The notes under the pieces are model-generated. The model was not told the origin of the DNA, ran no database searches, and saw nothing but the letters and a program-made list of their open reading frames with translations. A DNA stretch of 64,000 bases. Source: Gallibacterium faecale. Its GTDB lineage: Bacteria > Pseudomonadota > Gammaproteobacteria > Enterobacterales > Pasteurellaceae. The position numbers were made by a program, and so were the translations under genes. The stretch spans positions 1 to 64,000 of the forward strand of contig NZ_JAQIBB010000068.1 in NCBI RefSeq assembly GCF_027920745.1. The letters run 5' to 3'. This document shows positions 1 to 8,448 of this stretch, piece after piece (within the stretch, counting starts at the first letter, position 1; each line of letters begins with the position of its first letter).

Positions 1-24
1 ATATTTGGGCTTATTTGTTGGTAT

Positions 25-645
25 TTAGTCAGTGGTGGTGGCAAACCATTCATCTAACTTCTGAGCAAGCTTATCAACGCCAATACGGTTTAATGCGGAG
101 AAAGCTTCAACTTGGATATCCCCTTGGAAAGGTAAGATTGCTTCTCTCACCATTTTTAATTGTTTGCTGCGTTCACTTTGGCTTAATTTATCTGCTTTAG
201 TGAGAAGTAATAGTATCGGTAAATCAGCACTAACTGCCCACTCAATCATCTGTTGATCGAGATCTTTCAATGGATGACGAATATCCATTAAGATGACTAC
301 TCCGCCTAAACATTCTCGTTTTTGTAAATACTCACCTAATGATTTTTGCCATTGTAGTTTTAGTTTTTCTGGTACAGCAGCATAGCCATACCCAGGTAAA
401 TCAACGATTTTACAGTTTTCACTGACTTCAAATAGATTAATCAGTTGTGTTCTACCTGGGGTTTTAGATGTTTTTGCTAAAGTTTTTTGATTAGCAAGTG
501 TATTCAATGCCGTTGATTTTCCTGCATTGGAACGGCCAGCAAATGCAATTTCTACACCAGCATCTGCGGGTAATTGAGTGATATTCGCTGCACTCATTAA
601 AAAGTGAGTTTTATGGTAATTGAGTTTAAATTCACTGGTTGACAC
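25..645 (-). CDS. engB: Ribosome biogenesis GTP-binding protein EngB (YihA/YsxC)
   Basis: This is a 206-residue TRAFAC GTPase that assists assembly of the large ribosomal subunit in the cytoplasm. The P-loop GRSNAGKS (about residues 37-44), the G2 threonine in KTPGRT (about 61-66), the G3 motif DLPG (82-85) and the G4 motif TKAD are all visible. The length matches the family (about 200-210 aa). It lies 5 nt downstream of the DUF805 gene on the same strand, so the two may be co-transcribed. Nothing in it looks damaged. Confidence 0.95.
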   Translation of the reverse strand: MSTSEFKLNYHKTHFLMSAANITQLPADAGVEIAFAGRSNAGKSTALNTLANQKTLAKTSKTPGRTQLINLFEVSENCKIVDLPGYGYAAVPEKLKLQWQKSLGEYLQKRECLGGVVILMDIRHPLKDLDQQMIEWAVSADLPILLLLTKADKLSQSERSKQLKMVREAILPFQGDIQVEAFSALNRIGVDKLAQKLDEWFATTTD

Positions 646-650
646 AATAA

Positions 651-1088
651 TTATCCTTTTTTGAATGTAATTGTTTCGCCTTTTTCACCATAAGGGTTTG
701 CAGTTGGTTGGCCGAGGAATACTCCCCACTCCATTAGTAACATTGCAACAATAAAAATAGGAAAAAATTTACCTAAAATAGATTGCATAATGCCTTGGCT
801 ATAAGGCGCAATCATGACACAGCACAATGGAACAAATAAGATAACGATGGCTTTAGCTGAACGCCCACGATCATGTAAACGTTTAATAATAATAGCGAGC
901 CAGCAATAGACAATCAGCAATAATGGAATAATTGCACCCAGAGCTGTTGTCGTATGTTGTAACCATTGTTGGACAGGAAGAATATTCGCAATAATGAATA
1001 GCACTACGGCACAAAGTCCAGAACCAATCCAGAAACCTTGTCGGTTTAATCTTCCTTTAAAAGAAAAAAGTGCTTGGGTAATGTACAT
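651..1088 (-). CDS. DUF805 family inner-membrane protein
   Basis: The 145-residue product has the DUF805 layout. A short N-terminal stretch ends in a Phe/Gly/Arg-rich segment (FKGRLNRQGFW, about residues 10-20). Hydrophobic segments follow at about 21-40, 48-66, 80-97 and 105-125, with KRLHDRGRS between the second and third. DUF805 proteins have no agreed biochemical role. The gene faces away from eno and runs directly into engB. The family assignment is firm, but a function cannot be given from the sequence. Confidence 0.85.
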   Translation of the reverse strand: MYITQALFSFKGRLNRQGFWIGSGLCAVVLFIIANILPVQQWLQHTTTALGAIIPLLLIVYCWLAIIIKRLHDRGRSAKAIVILFVPLCCVMIAPYSQGIMQSILGKFFPIFIVAMLLMEWGVFLGQPTANPYGEKGETITFKKG

Positions 1089-1221
1089 AATGCTTGGTGA
1101 TTAAAAAAGAGCCTATTTTTAGAAAGTGAGCAATTATACAAGGAAACCATTGAAAAAAGCGAAAAATTTGTTGCTTTTTCTAAGGATTATATAAGGATTT
1201 TAGTGGAGAATAAAAAATCTT

Positions 1222-1243
1222 AATTGTGATCAAGTTCACATCA
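1222..1243 (+). promoter_or_regulatory. CRP-binding site upstream of eno
   Basis: The sequence holds TGTGA-N6-TCACA (1225-1240), a perfect match to both half-sites of the cAMP-CRP consensus. It lies in the gap between the divergent DUF805 gene and eno, about 95 nt before the eno start codon. CRP control of enolase is an inference from this position. The site could also act on the DUF805 gene. Confidence 0.7.
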
Positions 1244-1337
1244 TTTTTTACAAGACAAAAATTAAAAATCGTTTTAATATTAGCAGCGTTTTTGATTTCT
1301 ATCTTTGAAAATTAACTTTAAATATGAGGAAAAACAA

Positions 1338-2639
1338 ATGGCAAAAATCGTTAAAGTTCTTGGCCGTGAAATTATCGACTCTCGTGGTAACCCAACAGTT
1401 GAAGCTGAAGTTCATTTAGAGGGTGGTTTTGTTGGCTTAGCAGCTGCTCCATCTGGTGCGTCAACTGGTTCTCGCGAAGCATTAGAATTACGTGATGGTG
1501 ATAAATCACGTTTCTTAGGTAAAGGTGTATTAAAAGCTGTTTCTAACATCAACGACATCATCGCTCCAGCATTAATCGGTAAAGATGCAGCACAACAAGC
1601 TGAAATCGACCAAATTATGATTGATTTAGATGGTACAGATAACAAATCTAAATTAGGTGCTAACGCAATTCTTGCAGTTTCTTTAGCAAATGCAAAAGCA
1701 GCAGCAGCTTCTAAAGCATTACCACTTTATGCTTGGATTGCAGAATTAAACGGTACTCCAGGTCAATATTCTATGCCATTACCAATGATGAACATTATCA
1801 ACGGTGGTGAACACGCGGATAATAACGTGGATATCCAAGAATTTATGATTCAACCAGTTGGTGCAAAAACTCTACGTGAAGCATTACGTATTGGTGCAGA
1901 AGTATTCCACAACTTAGCGAAAGTATTAAAAGCAAAAGGCTTAAGTACAGCGGTTGGTGATGAAGGTGGTTTCGCACCTAACTTAGAATCTAACGCAGCT
2001 GCATTAGCTTGTATTAAAGAAGCAGTTGAAAAAGCAGGTTATGTTTTAGGTAAAGATGTGACTTTAGCAATGGACTGTGCATCTTCTGAATTCTATAACA
2101 AAGAAACTGGTATGTATGAAATGAAAGGTGAAGGTAAGTCATTCACTTCTAAAGAATTCACTCATTACTTAGAAAAACTTTGTGAAGAATATCCAATTAA
2201 ATCTATCGAAGATGGTCAAGATGAATCAGATTGGGAAGGTTTCAAATATCAAACAGAAGTGCTTGGTGGCAAAATCCAACTTGTTGGTGATGACTTATTC
2301 GTAACTAATACTAAGATTCTTAAAGAAGGTATCGAAAAAGGTATTGCTAACTCAATCTTAATTAAATTCAACCAAATTGGTTCATTAACAGAAACTTTAA
2401 ATGCTATTCGTATGGCGAAAGAAGCAGGTTACACAGCAGTAATTTCTCACCGTTCAGGTGAAACTGAAGATGCAACCATTGCTGATTTAGCAGTAGGTAC
2501 AGCAGCAGGTCAAATCAAAACTGGTTCTATGAGCCGTTCAGACCGTATTGCTAAATACAATCAATTAATTCGTATCGAAGAAGCTTTAGGTGATAAAGCA
2601 CCATTCTTAGGCTTAAAAGCAGTGAAAGGTCAAGCTTAA
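1338..2639 (+). CDS. eno: Enolase (phosphopyruvate hydratase)
   Basis: Enolase converts 2-phosphoglycerate to phosphoenolpyruvate in glycolysis and is also a degradosome partner in many gammaproteobacteria. The 433-residue product carries the N-terminal SGASTG substrate loop, the GDEGGFAP segment, the metal-ligand region SIEDGQDE and the signature LIKFNQIGSLTET. The start at ATG 1338 is preferred over an in-frame start 33 nt upstream: it follows a TGAGGA ribosome-binding site and gives the canonical N-terminus MAKIVKVLGREI. Codon use is strongly biased, as expected of a highly expressed gene. An intrinsic terminator follows it. Confidence 0.98.
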   Translation: MAKIVKVLGREIIDSRGNPTVEAEVHLEGGFVGLAAAPSGASTGSREALELRDGDKSRFLGKGVLKAVSNINDIIAPALIGKDAAQQAEIDQIMIDLDGTDNKSKLGANAILAVSLANAKAAAASKALPLYAWIAELNGTPGQYSMPLPMMNIINGGEHADNNVDIQEFMIQPVGAKTLREALRIGAEVFHNLAKVLKAKGLSTAVGDEGGFAPNLESNAAALACIKEAVEKAGYVLGKDVTLAMDCASSEFYNKETGMYEMKGEGKSFTSKEFTHYLEKLCEEYPIKSIEDGQDESDWEGFKYQTEVLGGKIQLVGDDLFVTNTKILKEGIEKGIANSILIKFNQIGSLTETLNAIRMAKEAGYTAVISHRSGETEDATIADLAVGTAAGQIKTGSMSRSDRIAKYNQLIRIEEALGDKAPFLGLKAVKGQA

Positions 2640-2660
2640 TCTGCATGAATAATTAAAATA

Positions 2661-2690
2661 AAAACTGCACCTTGATGGTGCAGTTTTTTT
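2661..2690 (+). terminator. Intrinsic terminator of eno
   Basis: ACTGCACC and GGTGCAGT form an 8-bp stem around a 5-nt loop, and the 3' arm runs into a tract of seven T. It lies 22 nt after the eno stop codon and just before the convergent phosphoesterase gene. Confidence 0.9.
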
Positions 2691-2703
2691 ATGCAAGCTA
2701 AAC

Positions 2704-3393
2704 TTAATTTCGATCATCAACTCCAATTAGTAAATAACGACCATTAATATCGCTTAAACTACGAAAGCCAATATTAAAAATCTGATATGGACGAACACGA
2801 CCTTTTACTTGTGTGTAATCGAAGTTGTCATGATGGTGGCCATGAAAGATCTTTTTTACCCCCATGCTTTCCGCTAATTTATTAATTACAGCGAAGCCAG
2901 AAGGATGAGGTTTAGGGGCTTCATGACAAATCAGAATGTCTGCTTGTTGGTTTGCTAGAGTATCTACATCTGAAGGGAAAATAGATGTACGGTGACGTAA
3001 TGGTAACCCACCATTCCAAATTTTATCTTGTGTACAATATTGGCAATAATGAATTGGATCAAGAAATAAAGGTTTGTTTGGCGGCATCCAGATTTGTCCT
3101 CGGAATACACCGCCTAGACCAGCAATTTTTACTCCTTCAATCTCAACAACTTTACCGTGAAGATTACGTTGTTTCCATTGGCTGCCCCAAATTGCCTCGA
3201 AAGCTGCAACAGTTTTACTGTCATGATTACCATGGATAAACCAAAGATCACAGTGTTGTGCAAGTCTATCAAGCTCTGAACAGTCCGTAAGCTGTAAATC
3301 ACCTAGGATAATCAACGAGATCGGTTGATTATCCTGAATAAATGGATAGAGATGTTCAAAATATCCGTGAGGATCGCCAGCAAAAAGAAGCAT
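2704..3393 (-). CDS. Calcineurin-like metallophosphoesterase
   Basis: The 229-residue protein has the metallophosphoesterase metal-binding blocks in order: GDPHG (about 6-10), GDLQ (31-34), GNHD (55-58), a later CHE motif and a C-terminal GHHHD. The first block is GDPHG rather than the usual DxH, with Asp7 and His9 still able to bind metal. No signal peptide is visible, so it is probably cytoplasmic. The substrate cannot be told from the sequence. It lies 7 nt downstream of nadR on the same strand and is probably co-transcribed with it. Confidence 0.8.
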   Translation of the reverse strand: MLLFAGDPHGYFEHLYPFIQDNQPISLIILGDLQLTDCSELDRLAQHCDLWFIHGNHDSKTVAAFEAIWGSQWKQRNLHGKVVEIEGVKIAGLGGVFRGQIWMPPNKPLFLDPIHYCQYCTQDKIWNGGLPLRHRTSIFPSDVDTLANQQADILICHEAPKPHPSGFAVINKLAESMGVKKIFHGHHHDNFDYTQVKGRVRPYQIFNIGFRSLSDINGRYLLIGVDDRN

Positions 3394-3400
3394 GGATTAC

Positions 3401-4663
3401 TTATTTCTCCTTATCATCAACTGCTTCATGGACAGATTCATCATTAAGCACACGTTCGACAATTTTTTTCACTTGAGCATAACGTTCTAGATAGCTAGGA
3501 GATTCAATCTCGATATAAGGAATATTATATTTTTCGAGTAATTTTTTCAGTAATTGTTGAAAACGTTGTCGTTGTTGCTGAGATCCTAAACTACGTAAAC
3601 CATCATCTACCCAAGCCGTATTATTTTTTAGCAGAATTGTGATATCAAAAGGGTATTCTTTGATCATTGAATCTAAGAATGGATGGGCTTTTCCTTCATA
3701 TTGGATACAAAATGCTTGTGTAGTAATAAAGTCAGTGTCAATAAAAGCGACTTTATGTGCGTGACGTAATGCATAATCTACATAACGTTGATGACCTAGT
3801 GCCATTAGAGGGTAATCAGAATATTGCATTGCTTGTTCATTTCCCCCTAACTTTTCAAAGACAAATTCACGCCCATATTCCCAAGCAGATGTTGTATTGA
3901 ACACAGCAGCGAGTTTATTCACTAACATTGTTTTACCACTGCTTTCACCGCCTAAAATTGCAATCGTTTTGGCAAAGAATGGGCGAACTTCTTTTGGAAT
4001 AAATTTCCAATATTGGAATGGATGATTGCGAATCTTAGTCGCGGAAACATTAAAGAATTCACGTTGTGGATCAACCAAAACAACTTCTAAATGTAAGTAT
4101 TTTTCATAAGGTTCTTTGTCTTGTGGTTCACTGGTGAATACAACGCTCGGTGTGAAATGTTTTTCTTTAAATAGCGTTTTAACACGTGAAGACCAATCTA
4201 CCCAACCGTTTGGATAAGAGGCGATACCATCTTCGATAAGATGATGAATAAAGATTTGTTTTTGTTGATATTTAAAGATTTGTTGCATCCAACGTAAGCG
4301 ATCTTGCACTGTTGGCATTTTTTTCATCTTACTATCATAGAATAGCTTTAAATCGCGTTCCGTATCACTACAAACAATAACGTGTAATTCATCCACCTTA
4401 CTAAAGGCTTCATAAATCATATTAATATGCCCTGTGTGAACAGGGTAAAATTTACCAAAAATTACGCCAACTTGCTTGTTTGGGGTATTGGAAATTTGTA
4501 GTGCATGGTGGATTGCATTAAGTTTTTTAGCACTTGGATTTTGGATTTTACCACCGACAAGTTGATTGTAATAAGCACGTGTAATTTGTGCTTTTTCACA
4601 AACTTCAGCAACTTTCATGCCTAATTGTTTGCGCTTTTGTTGTAGGTAAAGAAAATCAGTCAT
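3401..4663 (-). CDS. nadR: NadR: NMN adenylyltransferase / ribosylnicotinamide kinase / regulator
   Basis: This 420-residue protein has the three NadR modules. An N-terminal helix-turn-helix spans about residues 1-60. The nucleotidyltransferase domain opens with GKFYPVHTGH (70-79). A C-terminal ribosylnicotinamide kinase has a Walker A GGESSGKT near residue 240. It phosphorylates nicotinamide riboside and adenylates NMN to NAD+, the salvage route Pasteurellaceae rely on for NAD. A strong AAGGAG ribosome-binding site precedes the ATG. A perfect palindrome over the -35 region suggests a repressor operator, possibly for NadR itself. Confidence 0.95.
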   Translation of the reverse strand: MTDFLYLQQKRKQLGMKVAEVCEKAQITRAYYNQLVGGKIQNPSAKKLNAIHHALQISNTPNKQVGVIFGKFYPVHTGHINMIYEAFSKVDELHVIVCSDTERDLKLFYDSKMKKMPTVQDRLRWMQQIFKYQQKQIFIHHLIEDGIASYPNGWVDWSSRVKTLFKEKHFTPSVVFTSEPQDKEPYEKYLHLEVVLVDPQREFFNVSATKIRNHPFQYWKFIPKEVRPFFAKTIAILGGESSGKTMLVNKLAAVFNTTSAWEYGREFVFEKLGGNEQAMQYSDYPLMALGHQRYVDYALRHAHKVAFIDTDFITTQAFCIQYEGKAHPFLDSMIKEYPFDITILLKNNTAWVDDGLRSLGSQQQRQRFQQLLKKLLEKYNIPYIEIESPSYLERYAQVKKIVERVLNDESVHEAVDDKEK

Positions 4664-4686
4664 ATTTTGCTCCTTGAATGAGAAGC

Positions 4687-4716
4687 ATAATACGCAACAA
4701 ATGACATATTGTCATT
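4687..4716 (-). promoter_or_regulatory. nadR promoter with overlapping palindromic operator
   Basis: On the minus strand the -35 ATGACA (4715-4710), a 17-nt spacer and the -10 TATTAT (4692-4687) each match consensus at five of six positions. The perfect inverted repeat AATGACA-TAT-TGTCATT (4700-4716) covers the -35 and the start of the spacer, a classic repressor position. The start codon lies 23 nt past the -10. The promoter is read directly; binding of any particular regulator is inference. Confidence 0.6.
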
Positions 4717-4780
4717 ATTCTTATGTTGTCTATATTAGCTATTTTTAAGATTGATTACACATTAAAGTGTATTTTATATG

Positions 4781-5041
4781 CTACGTTTTTGGCGTTTCAT
4801 TTTGTTGTTGTAATAATGCGTCAACACGAGCTTCTAAAGCGGTGAGTTTTTCACGTGTACGTAATAATACTTGTGTTTGTACATCAAACTCTTCACGAGT
4901 GACAACATCTAATTTAGAGAGTTGAGCTTGTAAGACTTGTTTTAATTTTGACTCGACATCATTACCAATGTCTTTGATACCTTGAGGTAAGTTGTTTTGG
5001 ACTTGCTGAATGATTTCTTCAATTTTTTTAGGATTTAACAT
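4781..5041 (-). CDS. ubiK: Ubiquinone biosynthesis accessory factor UbiK (YqiC)
   Basis: This 86-residue, mostly helical protein matches the UbiK/YqiC (BMFP) family. Its N-terminus MLNPKKIEEIIQQV is followed by an amphipathic stretch and a C-terminal coiled coil (TREKLTALEARVDALLQQ). UbiK helps the Ubi biosynthesis complex at the membrane in ubiquinone production. I chose the ATG at 5041 because it has a GAGGTG ribosome-binding site and the family's normal start; a longer in-frame start to 5107 adds 22 unlikely residues. It is divergent from the ribB riboswitch. Confidence 0.9.
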   Translation of the reverse strand: MLNPKKIEEIIQQVQNNLPQGIKDIGNDVESKLKQVLQAQLSKLDVVTREEFDVQTQVLLRTREKLTALEARVDALLQQQNETPKT

Positions 5042-5132
5042 AAGCACCTCATAAAATTTAATGGATTTATTGTAAGAGAAAAACGGGAAATTTACTAGGC
5101 AAGGCAAATTTTTTCTTTTATACTTCTTCCCG

Positions 5133-5270
5133 CATTCTCAGGGCGGGGTGAAATTCCCCACCGGTGGTAAGCGTCAGTAAGCCCACGAGCGTTCATATTT
5201 GTATATGAAGTCAGCAGATTTGGTGAAAATCCAAAGCCGACAGTGATAGTCTGGATGGTAGAGAATAGCG
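5133..5270 (+). promoter_or_regulatory. FMN riboswitch (RFN element) controlling ribB
   Basis: The conserved RFN blocks are present in order: the 5' arm ATTCTCAGGGCGGGGTGAAA, TTCCCCACCGG followed by GGTAAG, a variable P3 arm, AGTCAGCAGA, TGGTGAAAATCCAAAGCCGACAG split over 5221-5243, then GGATG and the closing GAGAAT. FMN binding to this leader is known to shut off riboflavin genes. A candidate -10 TATACT lies at 5119-5124, just upstream. The regulated gene ribB starts about 220 nt after the aptamer, leaving room for an expression platform. Confidence 0.95.
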
Positions 5271-5288
5271 GTATCTCAAAGATAAAAA

Positions 5289-5313
5289 CACTATTTAATC
5301 TATTTAAATAGTG
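5289..5313 (+). other. Hairpin in the ribB leader (possible expression platform)
   Basis: CACTATTTAA and TTAAATAGTG form a perfect 10-bp, AU-rich stem around a 5-nt loop, 18 nt after the RFN aptamer. It lacks a proper U-run, so it is not a convincing terminator alone. The rest of the leader to ribB (5314-5489) shows no further strong structure. Confidence 0.4.
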
Positions 5314-5489
5314 CTTTAATGTTATTAATCTTCAATATGATAGAAATGATCTTATTTAGGCTATATTCACTGATATAGCAATAAGTTAATTTGTAGCATA
5401 TAGAGATTAATATCAATTATTTTCTTGTCTGCCGTACTTCCCTTATAGCCCTGATTCTGGTACTAACAATTAACAAAGGATAATTTACC

Positions 5490-6128
5490 ATGAGTCAGTC
5501 AATTCTTTCTCAATTTGGCAACGCAGAGCAACGTGTGCTTAATGCGATTTCTGCCTTACAACAAGGCAAAGGTGTATTAGTGTTGGATGATGAAGATCGT
5601 GAAAATGAAGGTGATTTGATCTATCCAGCGGAAACCATTACGCCAGCACAAATGGCAAAACTTATTCGTTATGGAAGTGGGATTGTTTGCCTTTGTATTA
5701 CAGATGAACTTTGCCAACAACTCGATTTACCACCAATGGTAGAAAATAATACGAGTGTAAACCGTACTGCATTTACCGTAACGATCGAAGCGGCAAAAGG
5801 TGTTTCTACGGGGGTATCAGCACAGGATCGTGTTACCACAGTGAAAACAGCGGTAGCAGATGGTGCTAAACCAAGCGATTTGCATCGTCCAGGACATATT
5901 TTCCCATTACGTGCGAATGATAAAGGTGTTTTGGGGCGTCGTGGTCATACGGAAGCTTCTGTTGATTTAGCAGAATTAGCTGGTTTTAAACGTGCGGGAG
6001 TAATTTGTGAAATTACTAATGATGATGGCACAATGGCGCGCGCACCAGAAATTGTGAAATTCGCTTTAGAACAAGGTTATCCAGTAGTCACTATTGAAGA
6101 TTTAGTGGCATATAAATTAAGTCATTAA
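5490..6128 (+). CDS. ribB: 3,4-dihydroxy-2-butanone 4-phosphate synthase
   Basis: RibB converts ribulose 5-phosphate to dihydroxybutanone phosphate plus formate, the four-carbon branch of riboflavin synthesis. The 212-residue stand-alone enzyme has the acidic metal/substrate loop DDEDRENEGDL (about 33-43), RPGHIFPL, and RRGHTEASVDLAELAG. There is no fused GTP cyclohydrolase II domain. An AAAGGA ribosome-binding site precedes the ATG. The FMN riboswitch upstream couples its expression to flavin level. ribF for FMN/FAD synthesis lies 6 kb downstream in a separate unit. Confidence 0.97.
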   Translation: MSQSILSQFGNAEQRVLNAISALQQGKGVLVLDDEDRENEGDLIYPAETITPAQMAKLIRYGSGIVCLCITDELCQQLDLPPMVENNTSVNRTAFTVTIEAAKGVSTGVSAQDRVTTVKTAVADGAKPSDLHRPGHIFPLRANDKGVLGRRGHTEASVDLAELAGFKRAGVICEITNDDGTMARAPEIVKFALEQGYPVVTIEDLVAYKLSH

Positions 6129-6142
6129 GCGATACTGAATAA

Positions 6143-6185
6143 AGATGCCTAATGTTGATAATAATAACATTAGGCATCTTTTTAT
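6143..6185 (+). terminator. Intrinsic terminator between ribB and tusA
   Basis: AGATGCCTAATGTT pairs with AACATTAGGCATCT as a 14-bp stem, and the 3' arm runs on into further T residues. It separates ribB from the convergent tusA and slightly overlaps the tusA stop codon. Confidence 0.85.
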
Positions 6186-6421
6186 TTCCCTTTCTTAATC
6201 CAGTATTGATAAGGTATTGTAGCGGTTTCACTTTGTAATAATGTATGTTCCATAAATTGGCAGAAACCGGGGATATCTCGGGTGGTGGCGGGGTCATCAG
6301 CAAGGATTAATAAAATCTCTCCATTCTGCATTTCACGAATTTTTTTGCGTACTAACATGACAGGTTCTGGGCAGCGTAGTCCTTGTGTATCAAGTGTTTG
6401 ATTAATTTTCCATTCGGTCAT
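6182..6421 (-). CDS. tusA: Sulfur carrier protein TusA
   Basis: The 79-residue protein has the TusA/SirA signature DTQGLRCPEPVM, with the persulfide-carrying Cys17, and the typical beta-alpha-beta fold length. TusA takes sulfur from IscS and passes it to TusBCD for 2-thiouridine formation in tRNA. The stop codon abuts the ribB terminator. The gene appears to be a single-gene unit, convergent with ribB and divergent from pepQ. Confidence 0.93.
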   Translation of the reverse strand: MTEWKINQTLDTQGLRCPEPVMLVRKKIREMQNGEILLILADDPATTRDIPGFCQFMEHTLLQSETATIPYQYWIKKGK

Positions 6422-6495
6422 ATGATTGCTACTTATTATGAATAAAGTGGTAATGATACTGCATTTTTAGTCGAGATGGGATAGTGGAGGAAAGA

Positions 6496-7818
6496 ATGAA
6501 AACGTTATTCAATGCACATTTAGCACATATACAAGAGATTATTAAAGAGGCTCTATCTTGTTGTCGTTTGGATGGCGTTTGGATTTATGCAGGGCAAGCA
6601 GATCATTATTTCTTAGATGATCAAACAAAATCATTTCATATTAACCCTTATTTTAATTATGCAGTACCTATGCCAAAGGCAGAGGGCAGTTGGATATTTT
6701 TAGATGGGTATAGCAAACCAAAACTATATTTCTATCAACCTAAAGATTATTGGTATTTTGTAGAAGCATTGCCTGATGATTTTTGGTGTGATGCCTTTGA
6801 ATGGGAGGTCATTACTCAACCAGAACAAATTAGACAAGTGATCAATAATCGTACTAATTGTGCTTTTATTGGTGAAGATGAGCAGTTAGCAAAATCATTA
6901 GGCTTTTTCTCAATTAATGACCGTAAGTTATTGAATATTCTTAATTATTATCGAGCGTACAAAACAGAATATGAAATAGAATGTATTTTCCAAGCACAAA
7001 AGCCAGCCTTATTCGGACATATAGCAGCAAAACAAGCGTTTGAAGAGGGACAAAGTGAATTTGCGATTAACTTAGCCTATTTACAAGCTAGTGAGCAGTC
7101 GGATCTCAATGTACCTTATGGCAATATTATTGCAATTAATGAACATGGTGCAGTATTGCATTACAATCGGTTAGCAACTAAAGCGCCAGAAACACGACGT
7201 AGTTTTTTAATTGACGCCGGGGCAACTTATTTAGGATACGCATCAGATATTACTCGTACTTATCAATATGAAAAGAATGATCTGTTTGCAGGATTGTTGC
7301 AAGGTATGGAACAAATGAAGCGAGATATTATTGCTGAATTACAAGTGGGCTATAATTATTTGACTTATCATACTCAAGTCCAGCAACGAATTTCAAAGTT
7401 ACTGCAAGAGAGCGGTTTAATTAACTTACCGGCTGAGCAAATTTTTGATCTCGGGATTAACCGTGCTTTCTTACCACATGGCTTAGGGCATTTCCTTGGT
7501 TTACAGGTGCATGATATTGGTGGTTGGCAACAAAATAAACGTGGAGCAATTAAACGCCCACCAGAAGTTTATCCTAGTTTACGTTGTACACGTGAATTAG
7601 CTGAAGGAATGGTATTAACGATTGAACCTGGTTTATATTTTATTGAATTATTATTGCAAGAATGGCGAGCTCATCCATTAGCAGATAAATTTGATTGGCG
7701 TGCGATTGAAATGCTAAAAGGTTTTGGTGGAATTCGTACAGAAGATAATATTGTGATGAGGACTACTGGAGCTGAAAATTTGACAGTAAAAATGCAACAA
7801 GCGCTGAACCTTAGCTAA
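6496..7818 (+). CDS. pepQ: Xaa-Pro dipeptidase PepQ
   Basis: PepQ hydrolyses dipeptides with C-terminal proline, using two metal ions. The 440-residue product shows the creatinase/prolidase catalytic half, with DAGATYLGYASDITRT (metal Asp pair), HGLGHFLGLQVHD (His), EGMVLTIEPG (Glu) and IRTEDN (Glu). The ATG at 6496 is preferred over a GTG 12 nt upstream because the GGAGGAAAG ribosome-binding site lies between them. It heads the unit pepQ-yigZ-hemG. In E. coli trkH sits between yigZ and hemG; it is absent here. Confidence 0.95.
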   Translation: MKTLFNAHLAHIQEIIKEALSCCRLDGVWIYAGQADHYFLDDQTKSFHINPYFNYAVPMPKAEGSWIFLDGYSKPKLYFYQPKDYWYFVEALPDDFWCDAFEWEVITQPEQIRQVINNRTNCAFIGEDEQLAKSLGFFSINDRKLLNILNYYRAYKTEYEIECIFQAQKPALFGHIAAKQAFEEGQSEFAINLAYLQASEQSDLNVPYGNIIAINEHGAVLHYNRLATKAPETRRSFLIDAGATYLGYASDITRTYQYEKNDLFAGLLQGMEQMKRDIIAELQVGYNYLTYHTQVQQRISKLLQESGLINLPAEQIFDLGINRAFLPHGLGHFLGLQVHDIGGWQQNKRGAIKRPPEVYPSLRCTRELAEGMVLTIEPGLYFIELLLQEWRAHPLADKFDWRAIEMLKGFGGIRTEDNIVMRTTGAENLTVKMQQALNLS

Positions 7819-7826
7819 GAGGTACT

Positions 7827-8438
7827 ATGCAATATCCTGTATTACAAGAACCTGTTAGCTTTAGTGAAGAAATTAAAAAAAGTCGCTTTATTTGTTATCT
7901 ACAACCAGTCAAAAATCTTGAAGAAGCGAAACAATTTTGGCAACAAGTCAGAGCAGAACACCCTGATGCTCGGCATCATTGTTGGGCGACAGTCGCTGGT
8001 GCACCAAATGATTCACAACAATATGGATTTTCTGATGATGGTGAACCATCAGGCACAGCAGGCAAGCCTATGCTGAATGTGTTGTTAGGTAGCGGTTTGG
8101 GGGAAATTTGTGCCGTTGTTGTGCGTTATTACGGAGGCATTTTATTGGGAACGGGTGGTTTAGTACGAGCTTATGGCAATGGGGTACAGCAAGCACTAAA
8201 ATTAGCCAAAACAATAATTAAAATTGAACGAGAACCGTATCAATTAGTGTGTCAATATCCACAATGGGCTTGGTTGGAACCAATGTTAAAACATTTTGAT
8301 GTGGAAATTTTACAGCAACAATTTACGGATCAAGTCTGTTTGACTTTAGCGATTGCCCCAGAAGAAGCCAGCCTGTTAGATCAGCAATTAAATGAACGTT
8401 CTGCAGGACAACTCCAATTACAACGAAAAGAAGATTGA
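7827..8438 (+). CDS. yigZ: YigZ/IMPACT family protein
   Basis: The 203-residue protein has the UPF0029/IMPACT N-terminal domain, with EIKKSRFICYL, DARHHCWA, GEPSGTAGKPML and VRYYGGILLGTGGLVRAYG, followed by a smaller ferredoxin-like C-terminal domain. The biochemical role in bacteria is unsettled. Its start codon is 8 nt after pepQ, with an AAGAGGT ribosome-binding site, so co-translation with pepQ is likely. Confidence 0.92.
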   Translation: MQYPVLQEPVSFSEEIKKSRFICYLQPVKNLEEAKQFWQQVRAEHPDARHHCWATVAGAPNDSQQYGFSDDGEPSGTAGKPMLNVLLGSGLGEICAVVVRYYGGILLGTGGLVRAYGNGVQQALKLAKTIIKIEREPYQLVCQYPQWAWLEPMLKHFDVEILQQQFTDQVCLTLAIAPEEASLLDQQLNERSAGQLQLQRKED

Positions 8439-8448
8439 GTAATACTTT

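Noticed and set aside
6091..6303. Open frame of 70 codons antisense to the ribB end and out of frame with tusA.
   Set aside because: It crosses the ribB/tusA terminator and is a shadow of tusA coding sequence.
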